From the NCBI RefSeq assembly GCF_003986955.1, contig NZ_PIPN01000001.1:496001-560000 (forward strand): a stretch of 64,000 nucleotides of DNA, in the 5' to 3' direction. How positions within the stretch are numbered: position 1 is the first letter of the stretch; every line of letters begins with the position of its first letter. This DNA comes from Aliidiomarina sedimenti (GTDB taxonomy: Bacteria > Pseudomonadota > Gammaproteobacteria > Enterobacterales > Alteromonadaceae). Positions 40,401-48,267 of this stretch are shown piece after piece. The position numbers and the translations under genes are program-made. The notes below the pieces were generated by a model. That model was not told the DNA's origin. It saw only the letters and a list, made by a program, of their open reading frames with translations, and did not search any database.

Positions 40401-42911
40401 TTGCGGACACAACTCAACCGAATGAAGCAGAAAACGCCGGTTGCAGAAGCACAACCAGAGCGTGCCCGGCTACACCCTCGCAAGACCGCAAGCACAGCAG
40501 CTAAACCCACCACCAGTGCCCCTGAGCTGGAACTCTTTAATGGCACAGGCGGTTTTGCCAACCACGGCTCAGAGTATGTGATTTTGCTTGAACCCGGCGA
40601 AACAACACCGGCGCCCTGGATCAATGTGATTGCCAACCCTCAGTTTGGCTTTCAGGTTTCTGCCGAAGGCAATGCCTATACCTGGGCTCTGAATAGCCGT
40701 GAAAACCAGCTAACGCCCTGGTCCAATGATCCGGTCAGTGACCCCAGCGGCGAAAAGCTCTATGTATATGATGAAGACAGCATGGTGGAATTCAGTGCCA
40801 CTGCCAACGGCGTCTCTGCAGAGACCGTTCAGGCCGGGTCGTCGTTTATAGCGCGCCATGGTTTCGGCTACAGCCGCTTCCAGCACCAGGTTGACGACAT
40901 TGAGCTGGATTTACTGCAACTGGTGCCACTAGAAGACCCGATCAAAATTTCCCGTTTGACGCTACACAACCGGTCGGCCAAGACCAGGCACTTGTCAGTA
41001 ACTGGGTATGTTAGCTGGGTGCTGGGCGCTTCACGTTGCAATAACGCACCTTTTATTCAGACCGAACAGGACAGTAGCGGCGCTATCCTGGCACGTAATC
41101 CCTGGAGCCTGGATTTTTCAAAGCGGGTTGCCTTCGCCGATCTGGCCGGTAAACAAACCAGCTGGACTGCAAACAGAAATGAGTATTTAGGTTCAGCCAG
41201 CAATAAAACGCTTTCCGGGATGACTGGCGTCGCGCTGGATCCCTGTGGCGCATTGCGCCAACCGATAACGCTGGCGCCTGGTGAGTCAGCCGACGTTCTC
41301 TTCCTGCTCGGCCAGGGGGATTCAGCACAGCACGCCCACCAGTTACTTGCAACCTATCGCCAGTGCAATGCAGATACGCTGCTAGCCGAGGTTCAACAGC
41401 ACTGGCGTGAGATACTTGGCAGCGTGCAGGTAAAAACACCAGACCGGGCTATGGATATTATGCTGAATGGCTGGCTTACCTATCAGACCCTTGCCTGTCG
41501 AATATGGGCGCGCTCCGCATTTTATCAGGCCAGTGGCGCTTATGGCTTTCGTGATCAGCTGCAGGACGGTATGGCACTGGCGTTTGCCAAGCCGGATGAG
41601 ACCCGTGCTCATATTCTGCGTGCAGCGGCGCGTCAGTTTGAACAGGGCGATGTTCAGCACTGGTGGCTGCCCCATTCTGGTACAGGGGTGCGGACCCGTA
41701 TTTCCGATGACAAAGTCTGGCTTGTGTATACCACTGCCAGTTACATCCAAAGCTCCGGCGACATTGCCATTCTCGACCAACAGGTACCCTTTGTTGAAGG
41801 TCCGACACTGGACGATGAGCAACATGAAAACGTCTTTAAAGCCGAAACCTCCAGCCAAACTCTCTCGTTATTTGAACATTGTGCCCGGGCATTAGACTGC
41901 AGCATTGCACAACGGGGTGAACTCGGCTTGCCGTTAATTGGTACCGGTGACTGGAATGATGGCATGAATAACGTCGGAGCAGCCGGCAAAGGCGAAAGCG
42001 TGTGGCTCGGCTGGCTGCTGCTGAAGACTCTGAAACTGTTTGCGCCGCAGGCAATGGCTCACGACCGTGAGCGGGCACAGGCATGGGAGGATTACGCCAA
42101 AACCCTGAATAAAATTATCGAGCATGTCAGTTGGGATGGTGAGTGGTATCGCCGCGCGACCTATGATGATGGGAGCTGGTTAGGCTCATCGCAAAGTCAG
42201 GAGTGTCGCATCGACTCCATTGCGCAGTCCTGGGCAGTGCTGTCGGGCGGTGCGGACCATGCCCGAGCTATGCATGCCATGTCGTCACTGAAGAAGCAGC
42301 TCATCTCAGAGCAGGATGGTCTGGTCCTGCTGTTCGCGCCACCCTTTGATTATGCCGGCAAACACCCCGGCTATATTCAGGGCTACCCACCGGGCCTACG
42401 CGAAAATGGGGGCCAGTACAGTCACGCCGCAATGTGGGCAGTGGAAGCCTACGCCGAACTAGGCGAAGGCGACCAGGCGACGACCATGTTTAATCAGCTA
42501 AACCCAGTCAACCATGCGCTGGATGCTGACGCGGTAGCCAGATACAAAGTCGAACCCTATGTCGTAGCTGCTGATATCTATTCGGTGGCGCCGCATAGCG
42601 GACGCGGCGGATGGACCTGGTATACCGGCGCTGCGGGCTGTATGTACCGTGCCGGGTTAGAAGGTATTTTGGGGCTCAAGCGCCGTGGCAACAGGCTGAT
42701 AATAAAGCCTTGTATCGCCCGGCACTGGCCCGGCTACGAGATCAGCGTCAGGCTCGCTGGTAGCCACTATCAGATAACCATAAAAAACCCGCAGAAACGT
42801 TGCCAGGGCATTAGCCACGCAGAACTGGATGACGTCGCGATTGAACACAGCGACACCAGTGTTGAAGTGTCGCTGGACGGCAACTCACATACGCTTTCTA
42901 TTACGCTTTGA
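34461..42911 (+). CDS. ndvB: Cyclic beta-1,2-glucan synthase (NdvB/ChvB type)
   Basis: 2,816 residues, the normal length of the family. Order of parts: an N-terminal helical region; two membrane helices (about 393-460); a GT84 glycosyltransferase domain (about 480-800) with the VITLDSDTRL motif near 617 and QHRWTRGDWQ near 767; further membrane helices (about 805-980); a glycoamylase-like domain with SFMAHHQGMT near 1455; and two family-36 beta-sandwich/phosphorylase segments ending in the GH94 catalytic domain with GTGDWNDGMN near 2494. The enzyme starts on itself, elongates from UDP-glucose, sets length by the phosphorylase domain and closes the ring. No exporter (NdvA) is adjacent. A weak CAGG site precedes the ATG. 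Confidence 0.93.
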   Translation: MNLRQYYVAMRYKNQALWKDREPIREELFGLERLEQHAASLAQAQQVTDKPAAVLSLRDRLEQNASALIRIYRDCVNDMEAGKEMVPAAEWLLDNYHLVEAQIREIRQDLPGGFYHQLPKLAAGPFAGYPRVFGLAWAFIAHTDSHLDPDILSLFITAYQRVQPLTIGELWAVPITLRIVLVENLCRLGDQITREQARRDKANKLADRLLQGEGADQALADYLSGHRDQRLSETFAAQLVTRLRAQDPVTTPALRWLDKELQRLNLSVDVIVDHIEKRQGGANVTIRNVITSMRLVSDIDWSQLFESISLVDAELRACSNFAAMNFATRNLYRNAIEELARHSDHTELEVVHKLQQVAHQQSDPGFFLIGQQRPEFEQLLGFKPPFRLRLGRFIGHVGISGFVGTVIVITLALLALTVCMLNSTNSSIATGWLFLFALLAFLPATDVAMTLISRVIVWGFNPTILPGMALKDGIPQSSRTLIAVPTLLTSPDDIQKLAERLEVHFLTSAGTGANNLYFALVTDWVDADHERSPADDNLLEIATCAIDKLNKRYAGDKFLLLHRRRTFNQCENVWMGWERKRGKLHELNRLLRGATDTTFLCNQQELAQLPEHIRYVITLDSDTRLVSDTVVSLIGKMAHPLNQPYLDKSQGRITRGYGILQPRVTPAFPTDHRGSLFQRIFSGPGGIDPYATAASDIYQDLFQEGSYTGKGIYDVDAFEAALEHRIPENTLLSHDLFEGIYARAGLASDVEVIEDFPASYDVAIKRQHRWTRGDWQLLSWVLNLSSSVPQTGSQAVPLLGRFKMLDNLRRSLIAPFTLAALVSCLLLPWPSAVVAAALVLLTIILPALIPVLGNLLPHRYMSARSHFNALVADFKLACWQILLSIALLPDQAWRMGDAIGRTLIRLFITHHHLLEWTTAAQVAAKPCRTVAEFYQQMLGGTLLALAIVLLLILPSFWPLTLLLGTLWLGAPFLAFWTARTTPVDSQELSTQQATELRLIARRTWRYFEVFVTEDANMLPPDNFQETPEDAIAQRTSPTNIGVYLLSTLAARDFGWAGTVQTIERLEATFDTMQKLQRFNGHFLNWYSTETLTPLTPAYISSVDSGNLAGHLLVVANACEEWLAEQSVTAPLTGLADNCQLAQLALQDVKGNHTEIASLIRNIETQALASPATLPDDTLVNQLLTQVDMIADDQAAYSELHYWVRAIKQSVQQHQRDTRYSNEIELLHQRLHLLAANARQFALAMDFAFLIDPQRKLLAIGYSLETNSRDESCYDLLASEARLASLFTIAKGDAESKHWFRLGRSATPVLKGSALISWSGSMFEYLMPSLVMQTPAGSLLAGTTELAVKLQQSYARAMNIPWGMSESAFNARDHEFTYQYSNFGVPELGLKRGLSSDRVIAPYATGLAAMIDPVAAVANYSQLTKLGAMGRYGFYEALDYTRSRVPENKPYAIVRSFMAHHQGMTIAAILNTLKQDVLCKRFHREPIIQACELLLQERMPREIAAPHQLAAAVKLPLHPNAGGSSTRRFLHVTPSTPLTTHILANGQYSVMLTATGGGYSLCRDTAITRWQADPWHDAYGTFFFFRDLQTNRQWSVGTAAGSDENEDDETTVEFAEDHAEFIHHHPKLTTSMDVVVSMEDDGEVRRLCISNFDSKAKEIEVTSYAEIVLNTPAADQAHPAFSKMFIQTDYLPEFDAIIATRRTPAITDKQIWAAHLVVVEGQLTAEPEFESDRARFIGRGRTLNSALSLQPEQPLSNTAGTVLDPIFSLRRRIKVNAGSVARLAFWTLVADSREQLLALLDKHHDRNAFARAKTLAWTQAQLQLRHLDIGKNEAVDFQRLATPLLYQDAAFRSSAEIIQQGAAPQSALWETGISGDLPIILLYIDNIKHIGQVKQLIRAHEYWQIKQLCVDLVIINEQPSSYIQELQDAIEAAIRSNHLRVNIGAPTRGAIYPLRSDQLSLSARALLASICRIKLYAAAGALRTQLNRMKQKTPVAEAQPERARLHPRKTASTAAKPTTSAPELELFNGTGGFANHGSEYVILLEPGETTPAPWINVIANPQFGFQVSAEGNAYTWALNSRENQLTPWSNDPVSDPSGEKLYVYDEDSMVEFSATANGVSAETVQAGSSFIARHGFGYSRFQHQVDDIELDLLQLVPLEDPIKISRLTLHNRSAKTRHLSVTGYVSWVLGASRCNNAPFIQTEQDSSGAILARNPWSLDFSKRVAFADLAGKQTSWTANRNEYLGSASNKTLSGMTGVALDPCGALRQPITLAPGESADVLFLLGQGDSAQHAHQLLATYRQCNADTLLAEVQQHWREILGSVQVKTPDRAMDIMLNGWLTYQTLACRIWARSAFYQASGAYGFRDQLQDGMALAFAKPDETRAHILRAAARQFEQGDVQHWWLPHSGTGVRTRISDDKVWLVYTTASYIQSSGDIAILDQQVPFVEGPTLDDEQHENVFKAETSSQTLSLFEHCARALDCSIAQRGELGLPLIGTGDWNDGMNNVGAAGKGESVWLGWLLLKTLKLFAPQAMAHDRERAQAWEDYAKTLNKIIEHVSWDGEWYRRATYDDGSWLGSSQSQECRIDSIAQSWAVLSGGADHARAMHAMSSLKKQLISEQDGLVLLFAPPFDYAGKHPGYIQGYPPGLRENGGQYSHAAMWAVEAYAELGEGDQATTMFNQLNPVNHALDADAVARYKVEPYVVAADIYSVAPHSGRGGWTWYTGAAGCMYRAGLEGILGLKRRGNRLIIKPCIARHWPGYEISVRLAGSHYQITIKNPQKRCQGISHAELDDVAIEHSDTSVEVSLDGNSHTLSITL

Positions 42912-42923
42912 TGCTTAGCTTAC

Positions 42924-43676
42924 TTAATCCCAACGCTGGTCACGGTCATTTTCGTCATCCACAGGACGACGGTTAAATACCTTCTTCCCGGTAAACATCG
43001 CGGACGTCAGGCTCCCTCCTTCTTTTACTTCAGTGATGATGACCGCCGCTATATGTAAAATAATAAAGAACGTCAGCACAAAGAAATTGTATTTGTGGAC
43101 AAAAATAAAGGGACTCCGGACGTTGCGCATACTTGCATAGGCTTGCGCATCATACATCTCCGGTGCATACGGCACGAGGGCGTCTGGCTGAACCCCCTGC
43201 ACCGCGACCCATTGCGCAATCCAGTGCCCGAATGGAGGATAAAACAAATCAGTACCAGCAAGAACCAGCCCGGTAATTGCCTGAATAGTAAGAAGAACAA
43301 ACAGGACAAATACGCTTAGCCGTCCGAGCGGGTTGTGGCCCAGATAATTCTCCGGGCGCCCGGCGATGAATGCAATGACATAGCTACGAACGGATGAGAA
43401 AAATCCTCTTCTCCCCGGAAGTATGGCGTGCCATCGTGCATATCGGTTTCCAAAGAAAGCCCAGATAAAGCGAACCATCAAATTCAGCAAAAAAACATAG
43501 CCCACCCAGACGTGGATGACTTTGAGCATTATCTTGCCGTCGTTTGAGACCCCAAGCGCGCCGGCGTTATAAATCACCAGCCCGACCCCTATAAGCAGAA
43601 GCACACACAGCACGTTGATCCAATGAAACCAGCGGGTAACAGGATCCCATACAGAATAGGATTTTAATTCAGTCAC
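42924..43676 (-). CDS. Di-heme b-type cytochrome (cytochrome b561/hydrogenase-cytochrome type)
   Basis: 250 residues from GTG 43676, which has AGGA spaced 6 nt or so before it. Four hydrophobic helices carry His residues in TRWFHWINVLCVLLLIGVGL, KVIHVWVGYVFLLNLMV, and HKYNFFVLTFFIILHIAAVI, the usual heme-ligand pattern of the PF01292 group. Such proteins pass electrons between quinones and periplasmic redox partners or hydrogenases. No dehydrogenase partner is next to it. It is convergent with ndvB. Confidence 0.9.
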   Translation of the reverse strand: MTELKSYSVWDPVTRWFHWINVLCVLLLIGVGLVIYNAGALGVSNDGKIMLKVIHVWVGYVFLLNLMVRFIWAFFGNRYARWHAILPGRRGFFSSVRSYVIAFIAGRPENYLGHNPLGRLSVFVLFVLLTIQAITGLVLAGTDLFYPPFGHWIAQWVAVQGVQPDALVPYAPEMYDAQAYASMRNVRSPFIFVHKYNFFVLTFFIILHIAAVIITEVKEGGSLTSAMFTGKKVFNRRPVDDENDRDQRWD

Positions 43677-43729
43677 GGCGGCCTTCCTCAAAAGTTAACG
43701 CTATGAGTATGCGCTGCCCCCTTCAGATA

Positions 43730-43948
43730 TCAATGATCTGCGTCAACCATATTCCTTATTTTTAAGGCTTTTTCGAAGTGATCAAGCTGGTGAGTTTGAA
43801 TCCACCAGGTTGCTGCTTCCATCAACAGTTCCGGATCATCGTTTTTGTTGGCAAAGAACGCATAGAACGACACCCCGACCGTCTCCCCCTTGGTTGCTAT
43901 TTTCTTTGAGCACACTTCAATTATTTTCTGTCGCAGTTCCTGCCGCAT
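43730..43948 (-). CDS. Hypothetical protein
   Basis: 72 residues, soluble, starting MRQELRQKIIEVCSKKIATK with an AGGAAA ribosome site 8 nt before the ATG, which makes it likely real. The sequence is helix-rich (SFYAFFANKNDDPELLMEAA). No family recognised. It follows the frameshifted exported gene and precedes the cytochrome gene on the same strand. Confidence 0.6.
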   Translation of the reverse strand: MRQELRQKIIEVCSKKIATKGETVGVSFYAFFANKNDDPELLMEAATWWIQTHQLDHFEKALKIRNMVDADH

Positions 43949-43974
43949 TTAATTTTCCTATCAGTAACTATTCA

Positions 43975-44229
43975 TCAACTCTGGGTAAGAGCATCTCTGA
44001 GTTCACGTTCGTAATCTGCGAACTCCATATCATCAATCAACTTCGGTGCATGTTCACGCACGTGACTATAATCCTCGGCGGCACCTTGCAGGTCGCCTTC
44101 AAGCTGGCGGATCCGCGCCCGAAGCAGGTAGACCGACTCTGGTAACAGACGGGCCGGAGCGGAGCCGTTATTCTCTAAAAGTTGAGCGATGATGTCGTGC
44201 AGATCTGGCGGGATAGATTCCTTCAACAC
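43975..44229 (-). CDS. Hypothetical protein, C-terminal part of an apparently frameshifted exported protein
   Basis: About 84 residues in one frame: KESIPPDLHDIIAQLLENNG, then LLRARIRQLEGDLQGAAEDY, a helical pattern that may be TPR-like. No ribosome site supports a start here; the frame stays open upstream to a TGA and encodes LIYQYARYHVLKES, which looks native. A signal peptide with a good ribosome site is encoded in the neighbouring frame just upstream (44223-44363). The simplest reading is one gene broken by a one-base loss near 44273-44277. Confidence 0.55.
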   Translation of the reverse strand: MLKESIPPDLHDIIAQLLENNGSAPARLLPESVYLLRARIRQLEGDLQGAAEDYSHVREHAPKLIDDMEFADYERELRDALTQS

Positions 44230-44363
44230 ATGGTAACGCGCATATTGATAAATAAGTGGCTGACAATCTTCAGCTGCGGTTCAGCCGGGTTGCCGGTGTC
44301 AGCGAATCCGGTAGTCGCGCCCATCAGTAGCGTAAGTAGTAAAATCCGTGTGAGCCAAACCAT
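44223..44363 (-). pseudogene. Signal-peptide half of a frameshifted exported protein
   Basis: ATG 44363 has AAGGA at 7 nt and encodes MVWLTRILLLTLLMGATTGF then ADTGNPAEPQ, a clean signal peptide and mature start. The frame then runs into TGA at 44225-44223 after a stretch of poor sequence. A shift of -1 near the codons after NPAEPQ joins it to the 43975-44229 frame. Either this is a decayed gene, a sequencing error, or rarely a programmed shift. Confidence 0.5.
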
Positions 44364-44504
44364 TGATATGTCCTTAGTAGTCGCCGTGGCATAACATCAT
44401 GTTTACAAGAATCAAGAGTTTTGTCACTATCAGGAACTAACTAGTTACCAGGCTGAGCAAAAGCATGACCAGCAACCTCAATGGATAAGAAAAGGATCCC
44501 AGCC

Positions 44505-45206
44505 ATGACAGTCAGCAAACTAACAATAATAGCGCTTAGCACCGTCACGGCGGCGTTAATCAGCATGACCTACCTGATGTCTAGTTCTACTGGGAACGAC
44601 GCCGTTGTTGAGACTGAAAAGCCGCAAACAGAGAGTCGCAAGGACAATCCTCAACGGGCAGAGTCGCAGTTGGTTCAAGTCGTGAACCCCGATCAGTCTG
44701 AACAGGACGATGTGCAGGCTGCTGAGCCATCGCCACCTGCGGATGACGAAGACACCCACGCCGAGCCGATTAATTTCAGCGACGATGACATTTTCGCCTC
44801 TACGGACTCACTGGAGGACATTTTTATTGATAGCACGGGCCGGGTCTCGCAAACAGCATTAACCAGCGCTTTAGAGCAGGATAATTTCGACGGTTTTGTG
44901 ACCCGAATAAACAGAATTGAAGCCACTGAGGCCGCGGCAGAACGTGAAGCAAAAATGAACCAACAACTAATTGATACCTTCGGTAGTGATGTGTACCAAA
45001 GCAATCACGCCTGCAGCGAACGGATATGCGCAATAACTTTTACCTCGACCACGCGAATTGATGAAGAACGCCTTGCCCGCTTCTCAGCATTCGGTTCGCA
45101 CTACCGTTTTACCAGACTGGACAGCAACGAGTACGACGAGGACGTACTCAAAGCAATCTATATCTCAACAGACAATCCAAGTAACCTGGTATTCAGCCCG
45201 AACTAG
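44505..45206 (+). CDS. Membrane-anchored periplasmic protein, unknown
   Basis: 233 residues from ATG 44505, which has AAGGA 8 nt before it. One N-terminal helix (LTIIALSTVTAALISMTYLM) is followed by an acidic, low-complexity linker (about residues 35-95) and a small domain with two close cysteines (NHACSERICAITF) that may form a disulfide. No family recognised. It ends 3 bp before the stop of the convergent cheB gene. Confidence 0.7.
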   Translation: MTVSKLTIIALSTVTAALISMTYLMSSSTGNDAVVETEKPQTESRKDNPQRAESQLVQVVNPDQSEQDDVQAAEPSPPADDEDTHAEPINFSDDDIFASTDSLEDIFIDSTGRVSQTALTSALEQDNFDGFVTRINRIEATEAAAEREAKMNQQLIDTFGSDVYQSNHACSERICAITFTSTTRIDEERLARFSAFGSHYRFTRLDSNEYDEDVLKAIYISTDNPSNLVFSPN

Positions 45207-45209
45207 CAG

Positions 45210-46256
45210 TCAACACGAACGTATCTGTAATATCCGGCGAGGAACATCTTTTAAACTTACCACATGCGTCGCCGCGTCAATTGCGATCGCTTCTTTCGGC
45301 ATACCGAAGACGACTGAACTGGCTTCATCTTGTGCATAGGTCACCGCACCAGCGTCCCGCATTAGCTTAAGACCACGTGCGCCATCATCGCCCATGCCGG
45401 TCAGAATGAAACCTGTCGCATTGCGACCTGCACAACGCGCAACAGATTTAAACAGCACATCTACTGACGGTTTATGCCTGTTTACTAAAGGCCCGTCTTT
45501 GATTTGCACCTGGTACTGAGCGCCGCTGCGCACCACGCTCATATGCTGACCACCCGGGGCTATTAATGCCTGGTTTGGTAAAATACGATCGCCATTGCGA
45601 GCTTCCCGCACTTCAATTTTAGCCAATTCGTTAAGGCGTTGAGCGAACATCGCAGTAAACTGAGCGGGCATATGCTGGACAATCACAATGCCGGGGGTGG
45701 CATCAGGTAACGCGGTTAATACGGCTTCTAACGCCTGAGTGCCACCTGTTGATGTGCCGATCGCGACAATATGCTCAGTCGTCTGCGCCATTGACTTCGT
45801 GTTGTTACGAACAGCCTGAGGTCGTAAGTGCTCCGCTGCCGGTACAAGATTACCTAAGTTGGCGCGAGCCGCGGTTTTGACGGCCTGGATCAAATCACTA
45901 CTGGCATCCTCTAAAAACTGCTTGAGGCCGACCTTTGGCTTAGTCACTATGCTTACCGCCCCAGCTGACAATGCATCCATCGTAGTAGACGCTCCCTGCT
46001 CGGTCAGGGTTGAGCATATCACCACCGGCGTGGGGCGTTCGTGCATGATTTTCTTTAAAAACGTGATGCCATCCATGCGTGGCATTTCAACATCAAGAAT
46101 AATAACGTCAGGCCATCGTATGCCCATCTGGCGCATGGCAAATATAGGGTCAGATGCGACGCCAACCACCTCGATGGTTTTTTCAATCGCCAACACCTGC
46201 TGCAAGACCTGACGCACCACCGCCGAATCATCAACAATCAGGACTGCAATGGTCAC
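45210..46256 (-). CDS. cheB: Chemotaxis protein-glutamate methylesterase/deamidase CheB
   Basis: 348 residues from GTG 46256, which overlaps the cheD stop by 4 bp. The receiver domain has the acidic pocket VDD and the phospho-acceptor D55 in [12 protein letters not shown]. The esterase domain has the Ser-His-Asp triad: S169 in GTSTGG, H195 in IVQHMP, and D291 in GMGDDGARG. It removes methyl groups from the receptors when phosphorylated by CheA and resets adaptation. Last gene of the chemotaxis operon. Confidence 0.96.
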   Translation of the reverse strand: MTIAVLIVDDSAVVRQVLQQVLAIEKTIEVVGVASDPIFAMRQMGIRWPDVIILDVEMPRMDGITFLKKIMHERPTPVVICSTLTEQGASTTMDALSAGAVSIVTKPKVGLKQFLEDASSDLIQAVKTAARANLGNLVPAAEHLRPQAVRNNTKSMAQTTEHIVAIGTSTGGTQALEAVLTALPDATPGIVIVQHMPAQFTAMFAQRLNELAKIEVREARNGDRILPNQALIAPGGQHMSVVRSGAQYQVQIKDGPLVNRHKPSVDVLFKSVARCAGRNATGFILTGMGDDGARGLKLMRDAGAVTYAQDEASSVVFGMPKEAIAIDAATHVVSLKDVPRRILQIRSC

Positions 46257-46756
46257 GCGACCCGACTCCCGGGATAAGGTCCATACCGGACCCATACATC
46301 TCCGGTCCAGACATCGAAATGCAGTGTCCGATAGCGAACGCCGCCGACATCCTGCTTGCTTACTTTAAAGCCTTGCTGACGCAGGCTATTCAAGCCCTCT
46401 TCGACATTACGTGCTGCCACATCCATACCACTCTGACGATACACCAGGTCATGAAACATATTGCCGCCGCCAAATACTTTGACTTCGACAGCGTCGGGCT
46501 TCACACCCCATTTTTTTATCGTATCGTGAAAAAAGCTCATCGCGCCGCCCATGAAGTAGCCCGGATTTTGCTTTAGTTTTGATTGTCCACTGGCGAGTAA
46601 GTAGTGACAGATTGCGCCGCGTTGCGTAGCCGCATGCCAAAGGGTAATCGCAACACAGGATCCCAATAAAGTTTTGACCCTGGTTTGTCCTTGCCCCTGC
46701 CACAATTCTCCCGGTTGCAGATAGACTTCACGTGGAACCATAACTATGACGCTCAC
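46253..46756 (-). CDS. cheD: Chemoreceptor glutamine deamidase CheD
   Basis: 167 residues. The catalytic Cys C34 is in [13 protein letters not shown] and the His H51 in GAICHYLL, the pair shown in CheD of Thermotoga. The KVFGGGNMF element is conserved. It converts specific Gln to Glu in receptors and so modulates CheA activity. It overlaps cheR and cheB by 4 bp each. Confidence 0.95.
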   Translation of the reverse strand: MSVIVMVPREVYLQPGELWQGQGQTRVKTLLGSCVAITLWHAATQRGAICHYLLASGQSKLKQNPGYFMGGAMSFFHDTIKKWGVKPDAVEVKVFGGGNMFHDLVYRQSGMDVAARNVEEGLNSLRQQGFKVSKQDVGGVRYRTLHFDVWTGDVWVRYGPYPGSRVA

Positions 46757-47616
46757 CCGTCCACAACCTTCTGATATACCGAATTCTGCATAAGTCGTAA
46801 TCCATCATTCAATCCCTGTAGGCTCTCTGAATGCCCGACCATTAAGGTGCCACCGGGTTTCAATTGCCGGCACACACTGGCCACGACTCTGCGCTTAGTT
46901 TCTTGATTGAAATAGATCATCACATTGCGCAGCAAAATCAAGTCAAACTGACCGAGTTCGTGCTGAGATTGTTGCAGATTTGCTGCTTTAAACTCTACCA
47001 GCTCTCGCGTCGCTTTATCCACCTGCATGATACCGCTCATGCTACCGATACCCTTTAAACAGTACTTTTTAAGATAGTGCTGAGGGATACGATCCGCCTT
47101 CGCCAGCGGGTAACGCCCTCGTTCAGCCGTCGCCAGTACCCGGCGCGAAATATCGGTACCAACGATCTCTACCGGTGCATTACCAGAGTCCCGACAGACC
47201 ATTGCCAGACTATACGCCTCTTCGCCCGACGAGCTTGCGCCACTCCATATTCGTCGTCGTTGCGAGCTTTCGTTCCATACCGGGATCAAGGTGTCTTCAA
47301 GGTAGTCAAAATGCTTGGGCTCACGAAAGAAATAGGTTTCATTGGTGGTCAGTAAATCAACCGCGAGCTGACGTTCTTTGCTCTGTTCATCATCGGGTTC
47401 CGGTGCGTTGATATAGTTGTAATACGCCTGGTAACTCGCAAGTCCTAAGTTGCGCACCCGGCGGTTCAGTCGCCCGCTAACCAAAGCCTGTTTAGCATCA
47501 GACATCGAAATCCCAGCCTCATCATAGATAAGTTGCTGAAACACTCTGAATTCGGCCAGGGTTAACGGGCAGCTTTGACCAGCTTCCGACTGCATTATTG
47601 TAGCGGTTGCGTTCAT
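46753..47616 (-). CDS. cheR: Chemotaxis protein methyltransferase CheR
   Basis: 287 residues. The N-terminal helical domain (residues 20-80) binds receptors; the SAM domain contains NETYFFREPKHFDYLEDTLI, IWSGASSSGEEAYSLAMVC and FDLILLRNVMIYFNQETKRR, all typical. It methylates receptor glutamates with S-adenosylmethionine. No TPR extension is present. It overlaps cheW and cheD by 4 bp each. Confidence 0.96.
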   Translation of the reverse strand: MNATATIMQSEAGQSCPLTLAEFRVFQQLIYDEAGISMSDAKQALVSGRLNRRVRNLGLASYQAYYNYINAPEPDDEQSKERQLAVDLLTTNETYFFREPKHFDYLEDTLIPVWNESSQRRRIWSGASSSGEEAYSLAMVCRDSGNAPVEIVGTDISRRVLATAERGRYPLAKADRIPQHYLKKYCLKGIGSMSGIMQVDKATRELVEFKAANLQQSQHELGQFDLILLRNVMIYFNQETKRRVVASVCRQLKPGGTLMVGHSESLQGLNDGLRLMQNSVYQKVVDG

Positions 47617-48254
47617 TGGTCGGTATCACTGTCCGTTTCAATGTGCATCGTATCGCTATCCGGCTGGTCCTCGTCATCAGGCGACTGGGTCTTAGGTTCA
47701 AATGGTAATGCCTTCGCATGTGCATCATTCCCAGATCCCTCAAGACGCGACAATTCATCAACTGACAAGACGTTGTCGACGGCTAAAATAATGACAAAGT
47801 CACCTTCCAGTTTACCCATCCCCGCAATAAAGTCGGTTCGTATGCGCGTACCAAAAGATGGAGACGGCTCGATTTCTTCCGCAGGGATCGAGACCACCTC
47901 CGAGACTTCGTCCACGATAATGCTGATATCCTGGCGGCCGTTATTACCTTCAACCTCTACAATGACGATGCACGAACGTTTGCGTATCTTAGTTCGCGCA
48001 CCATCAAACCTCATTGCAAGATCAATTACCGGTACCACTGCACCGCGCAGGTTTATTACACCGTGAACAAAATCAGGCATCATCGGCACCTGAGTAATGG
48101 GTCGATACTCAAGAATTTCTTTCGTCCGCAAGATGCCAATGGCGTACATTTCATCACGCAAGCGAAATGTTAAGTACTGGTTCGCTTCCTCGCTGACATC
48201 CTGTTTTTGCTGTGGAGTCAAATCAGCTGTAGCCTTTTCAATGGGCAACGTCAT
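47613..48254 (-). CDS. cheW: Chemotaxis coupling protein CheW
   Basis: 213 residues from ATG 48254, with AAGGAG 7 nt before it. The CheW fold spans about residues 25-165: YLTFRLRDEMYAIGILRTKE, then PDFVHGVINLRGAVVPVIDL (the conserved NLRG motif). A C-terminal acidic tail of about 45 residues (SPDDEDQPDSDTMHIETDSD) is unusual for CheW, probably disordered. It links the receptor to CheA. Confidence 0.93.
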   Translation of the reverse strand: MTLPIEKATADLTPQQKQDVSEEANQYLTFRLRDEMYAIGILRTKEILEYRPITQVPMMPDFVHGVINLRGAVVPVIDLAMRFDGARTKIRKRSCIVIVEVEGNNGRQDISIIVDEVSEVVSIPAEEIEPSPSFGTRIRTDFIAGMGKLEGDFVIILAVDNVLSVDELSRLEGSGNDAHAKALPFEPKTQSPDDEDQPDSDTMHIETDSDTDQ

Positions 48255-48267
48255 AGCTTCGCTCCTT

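Noticed and set aside
34461-42911. Many overlapping frames inside ndvB on both strands
   Set aside because: They are shadows of one long coding frame and none has a ribosome site or recognisable domain.
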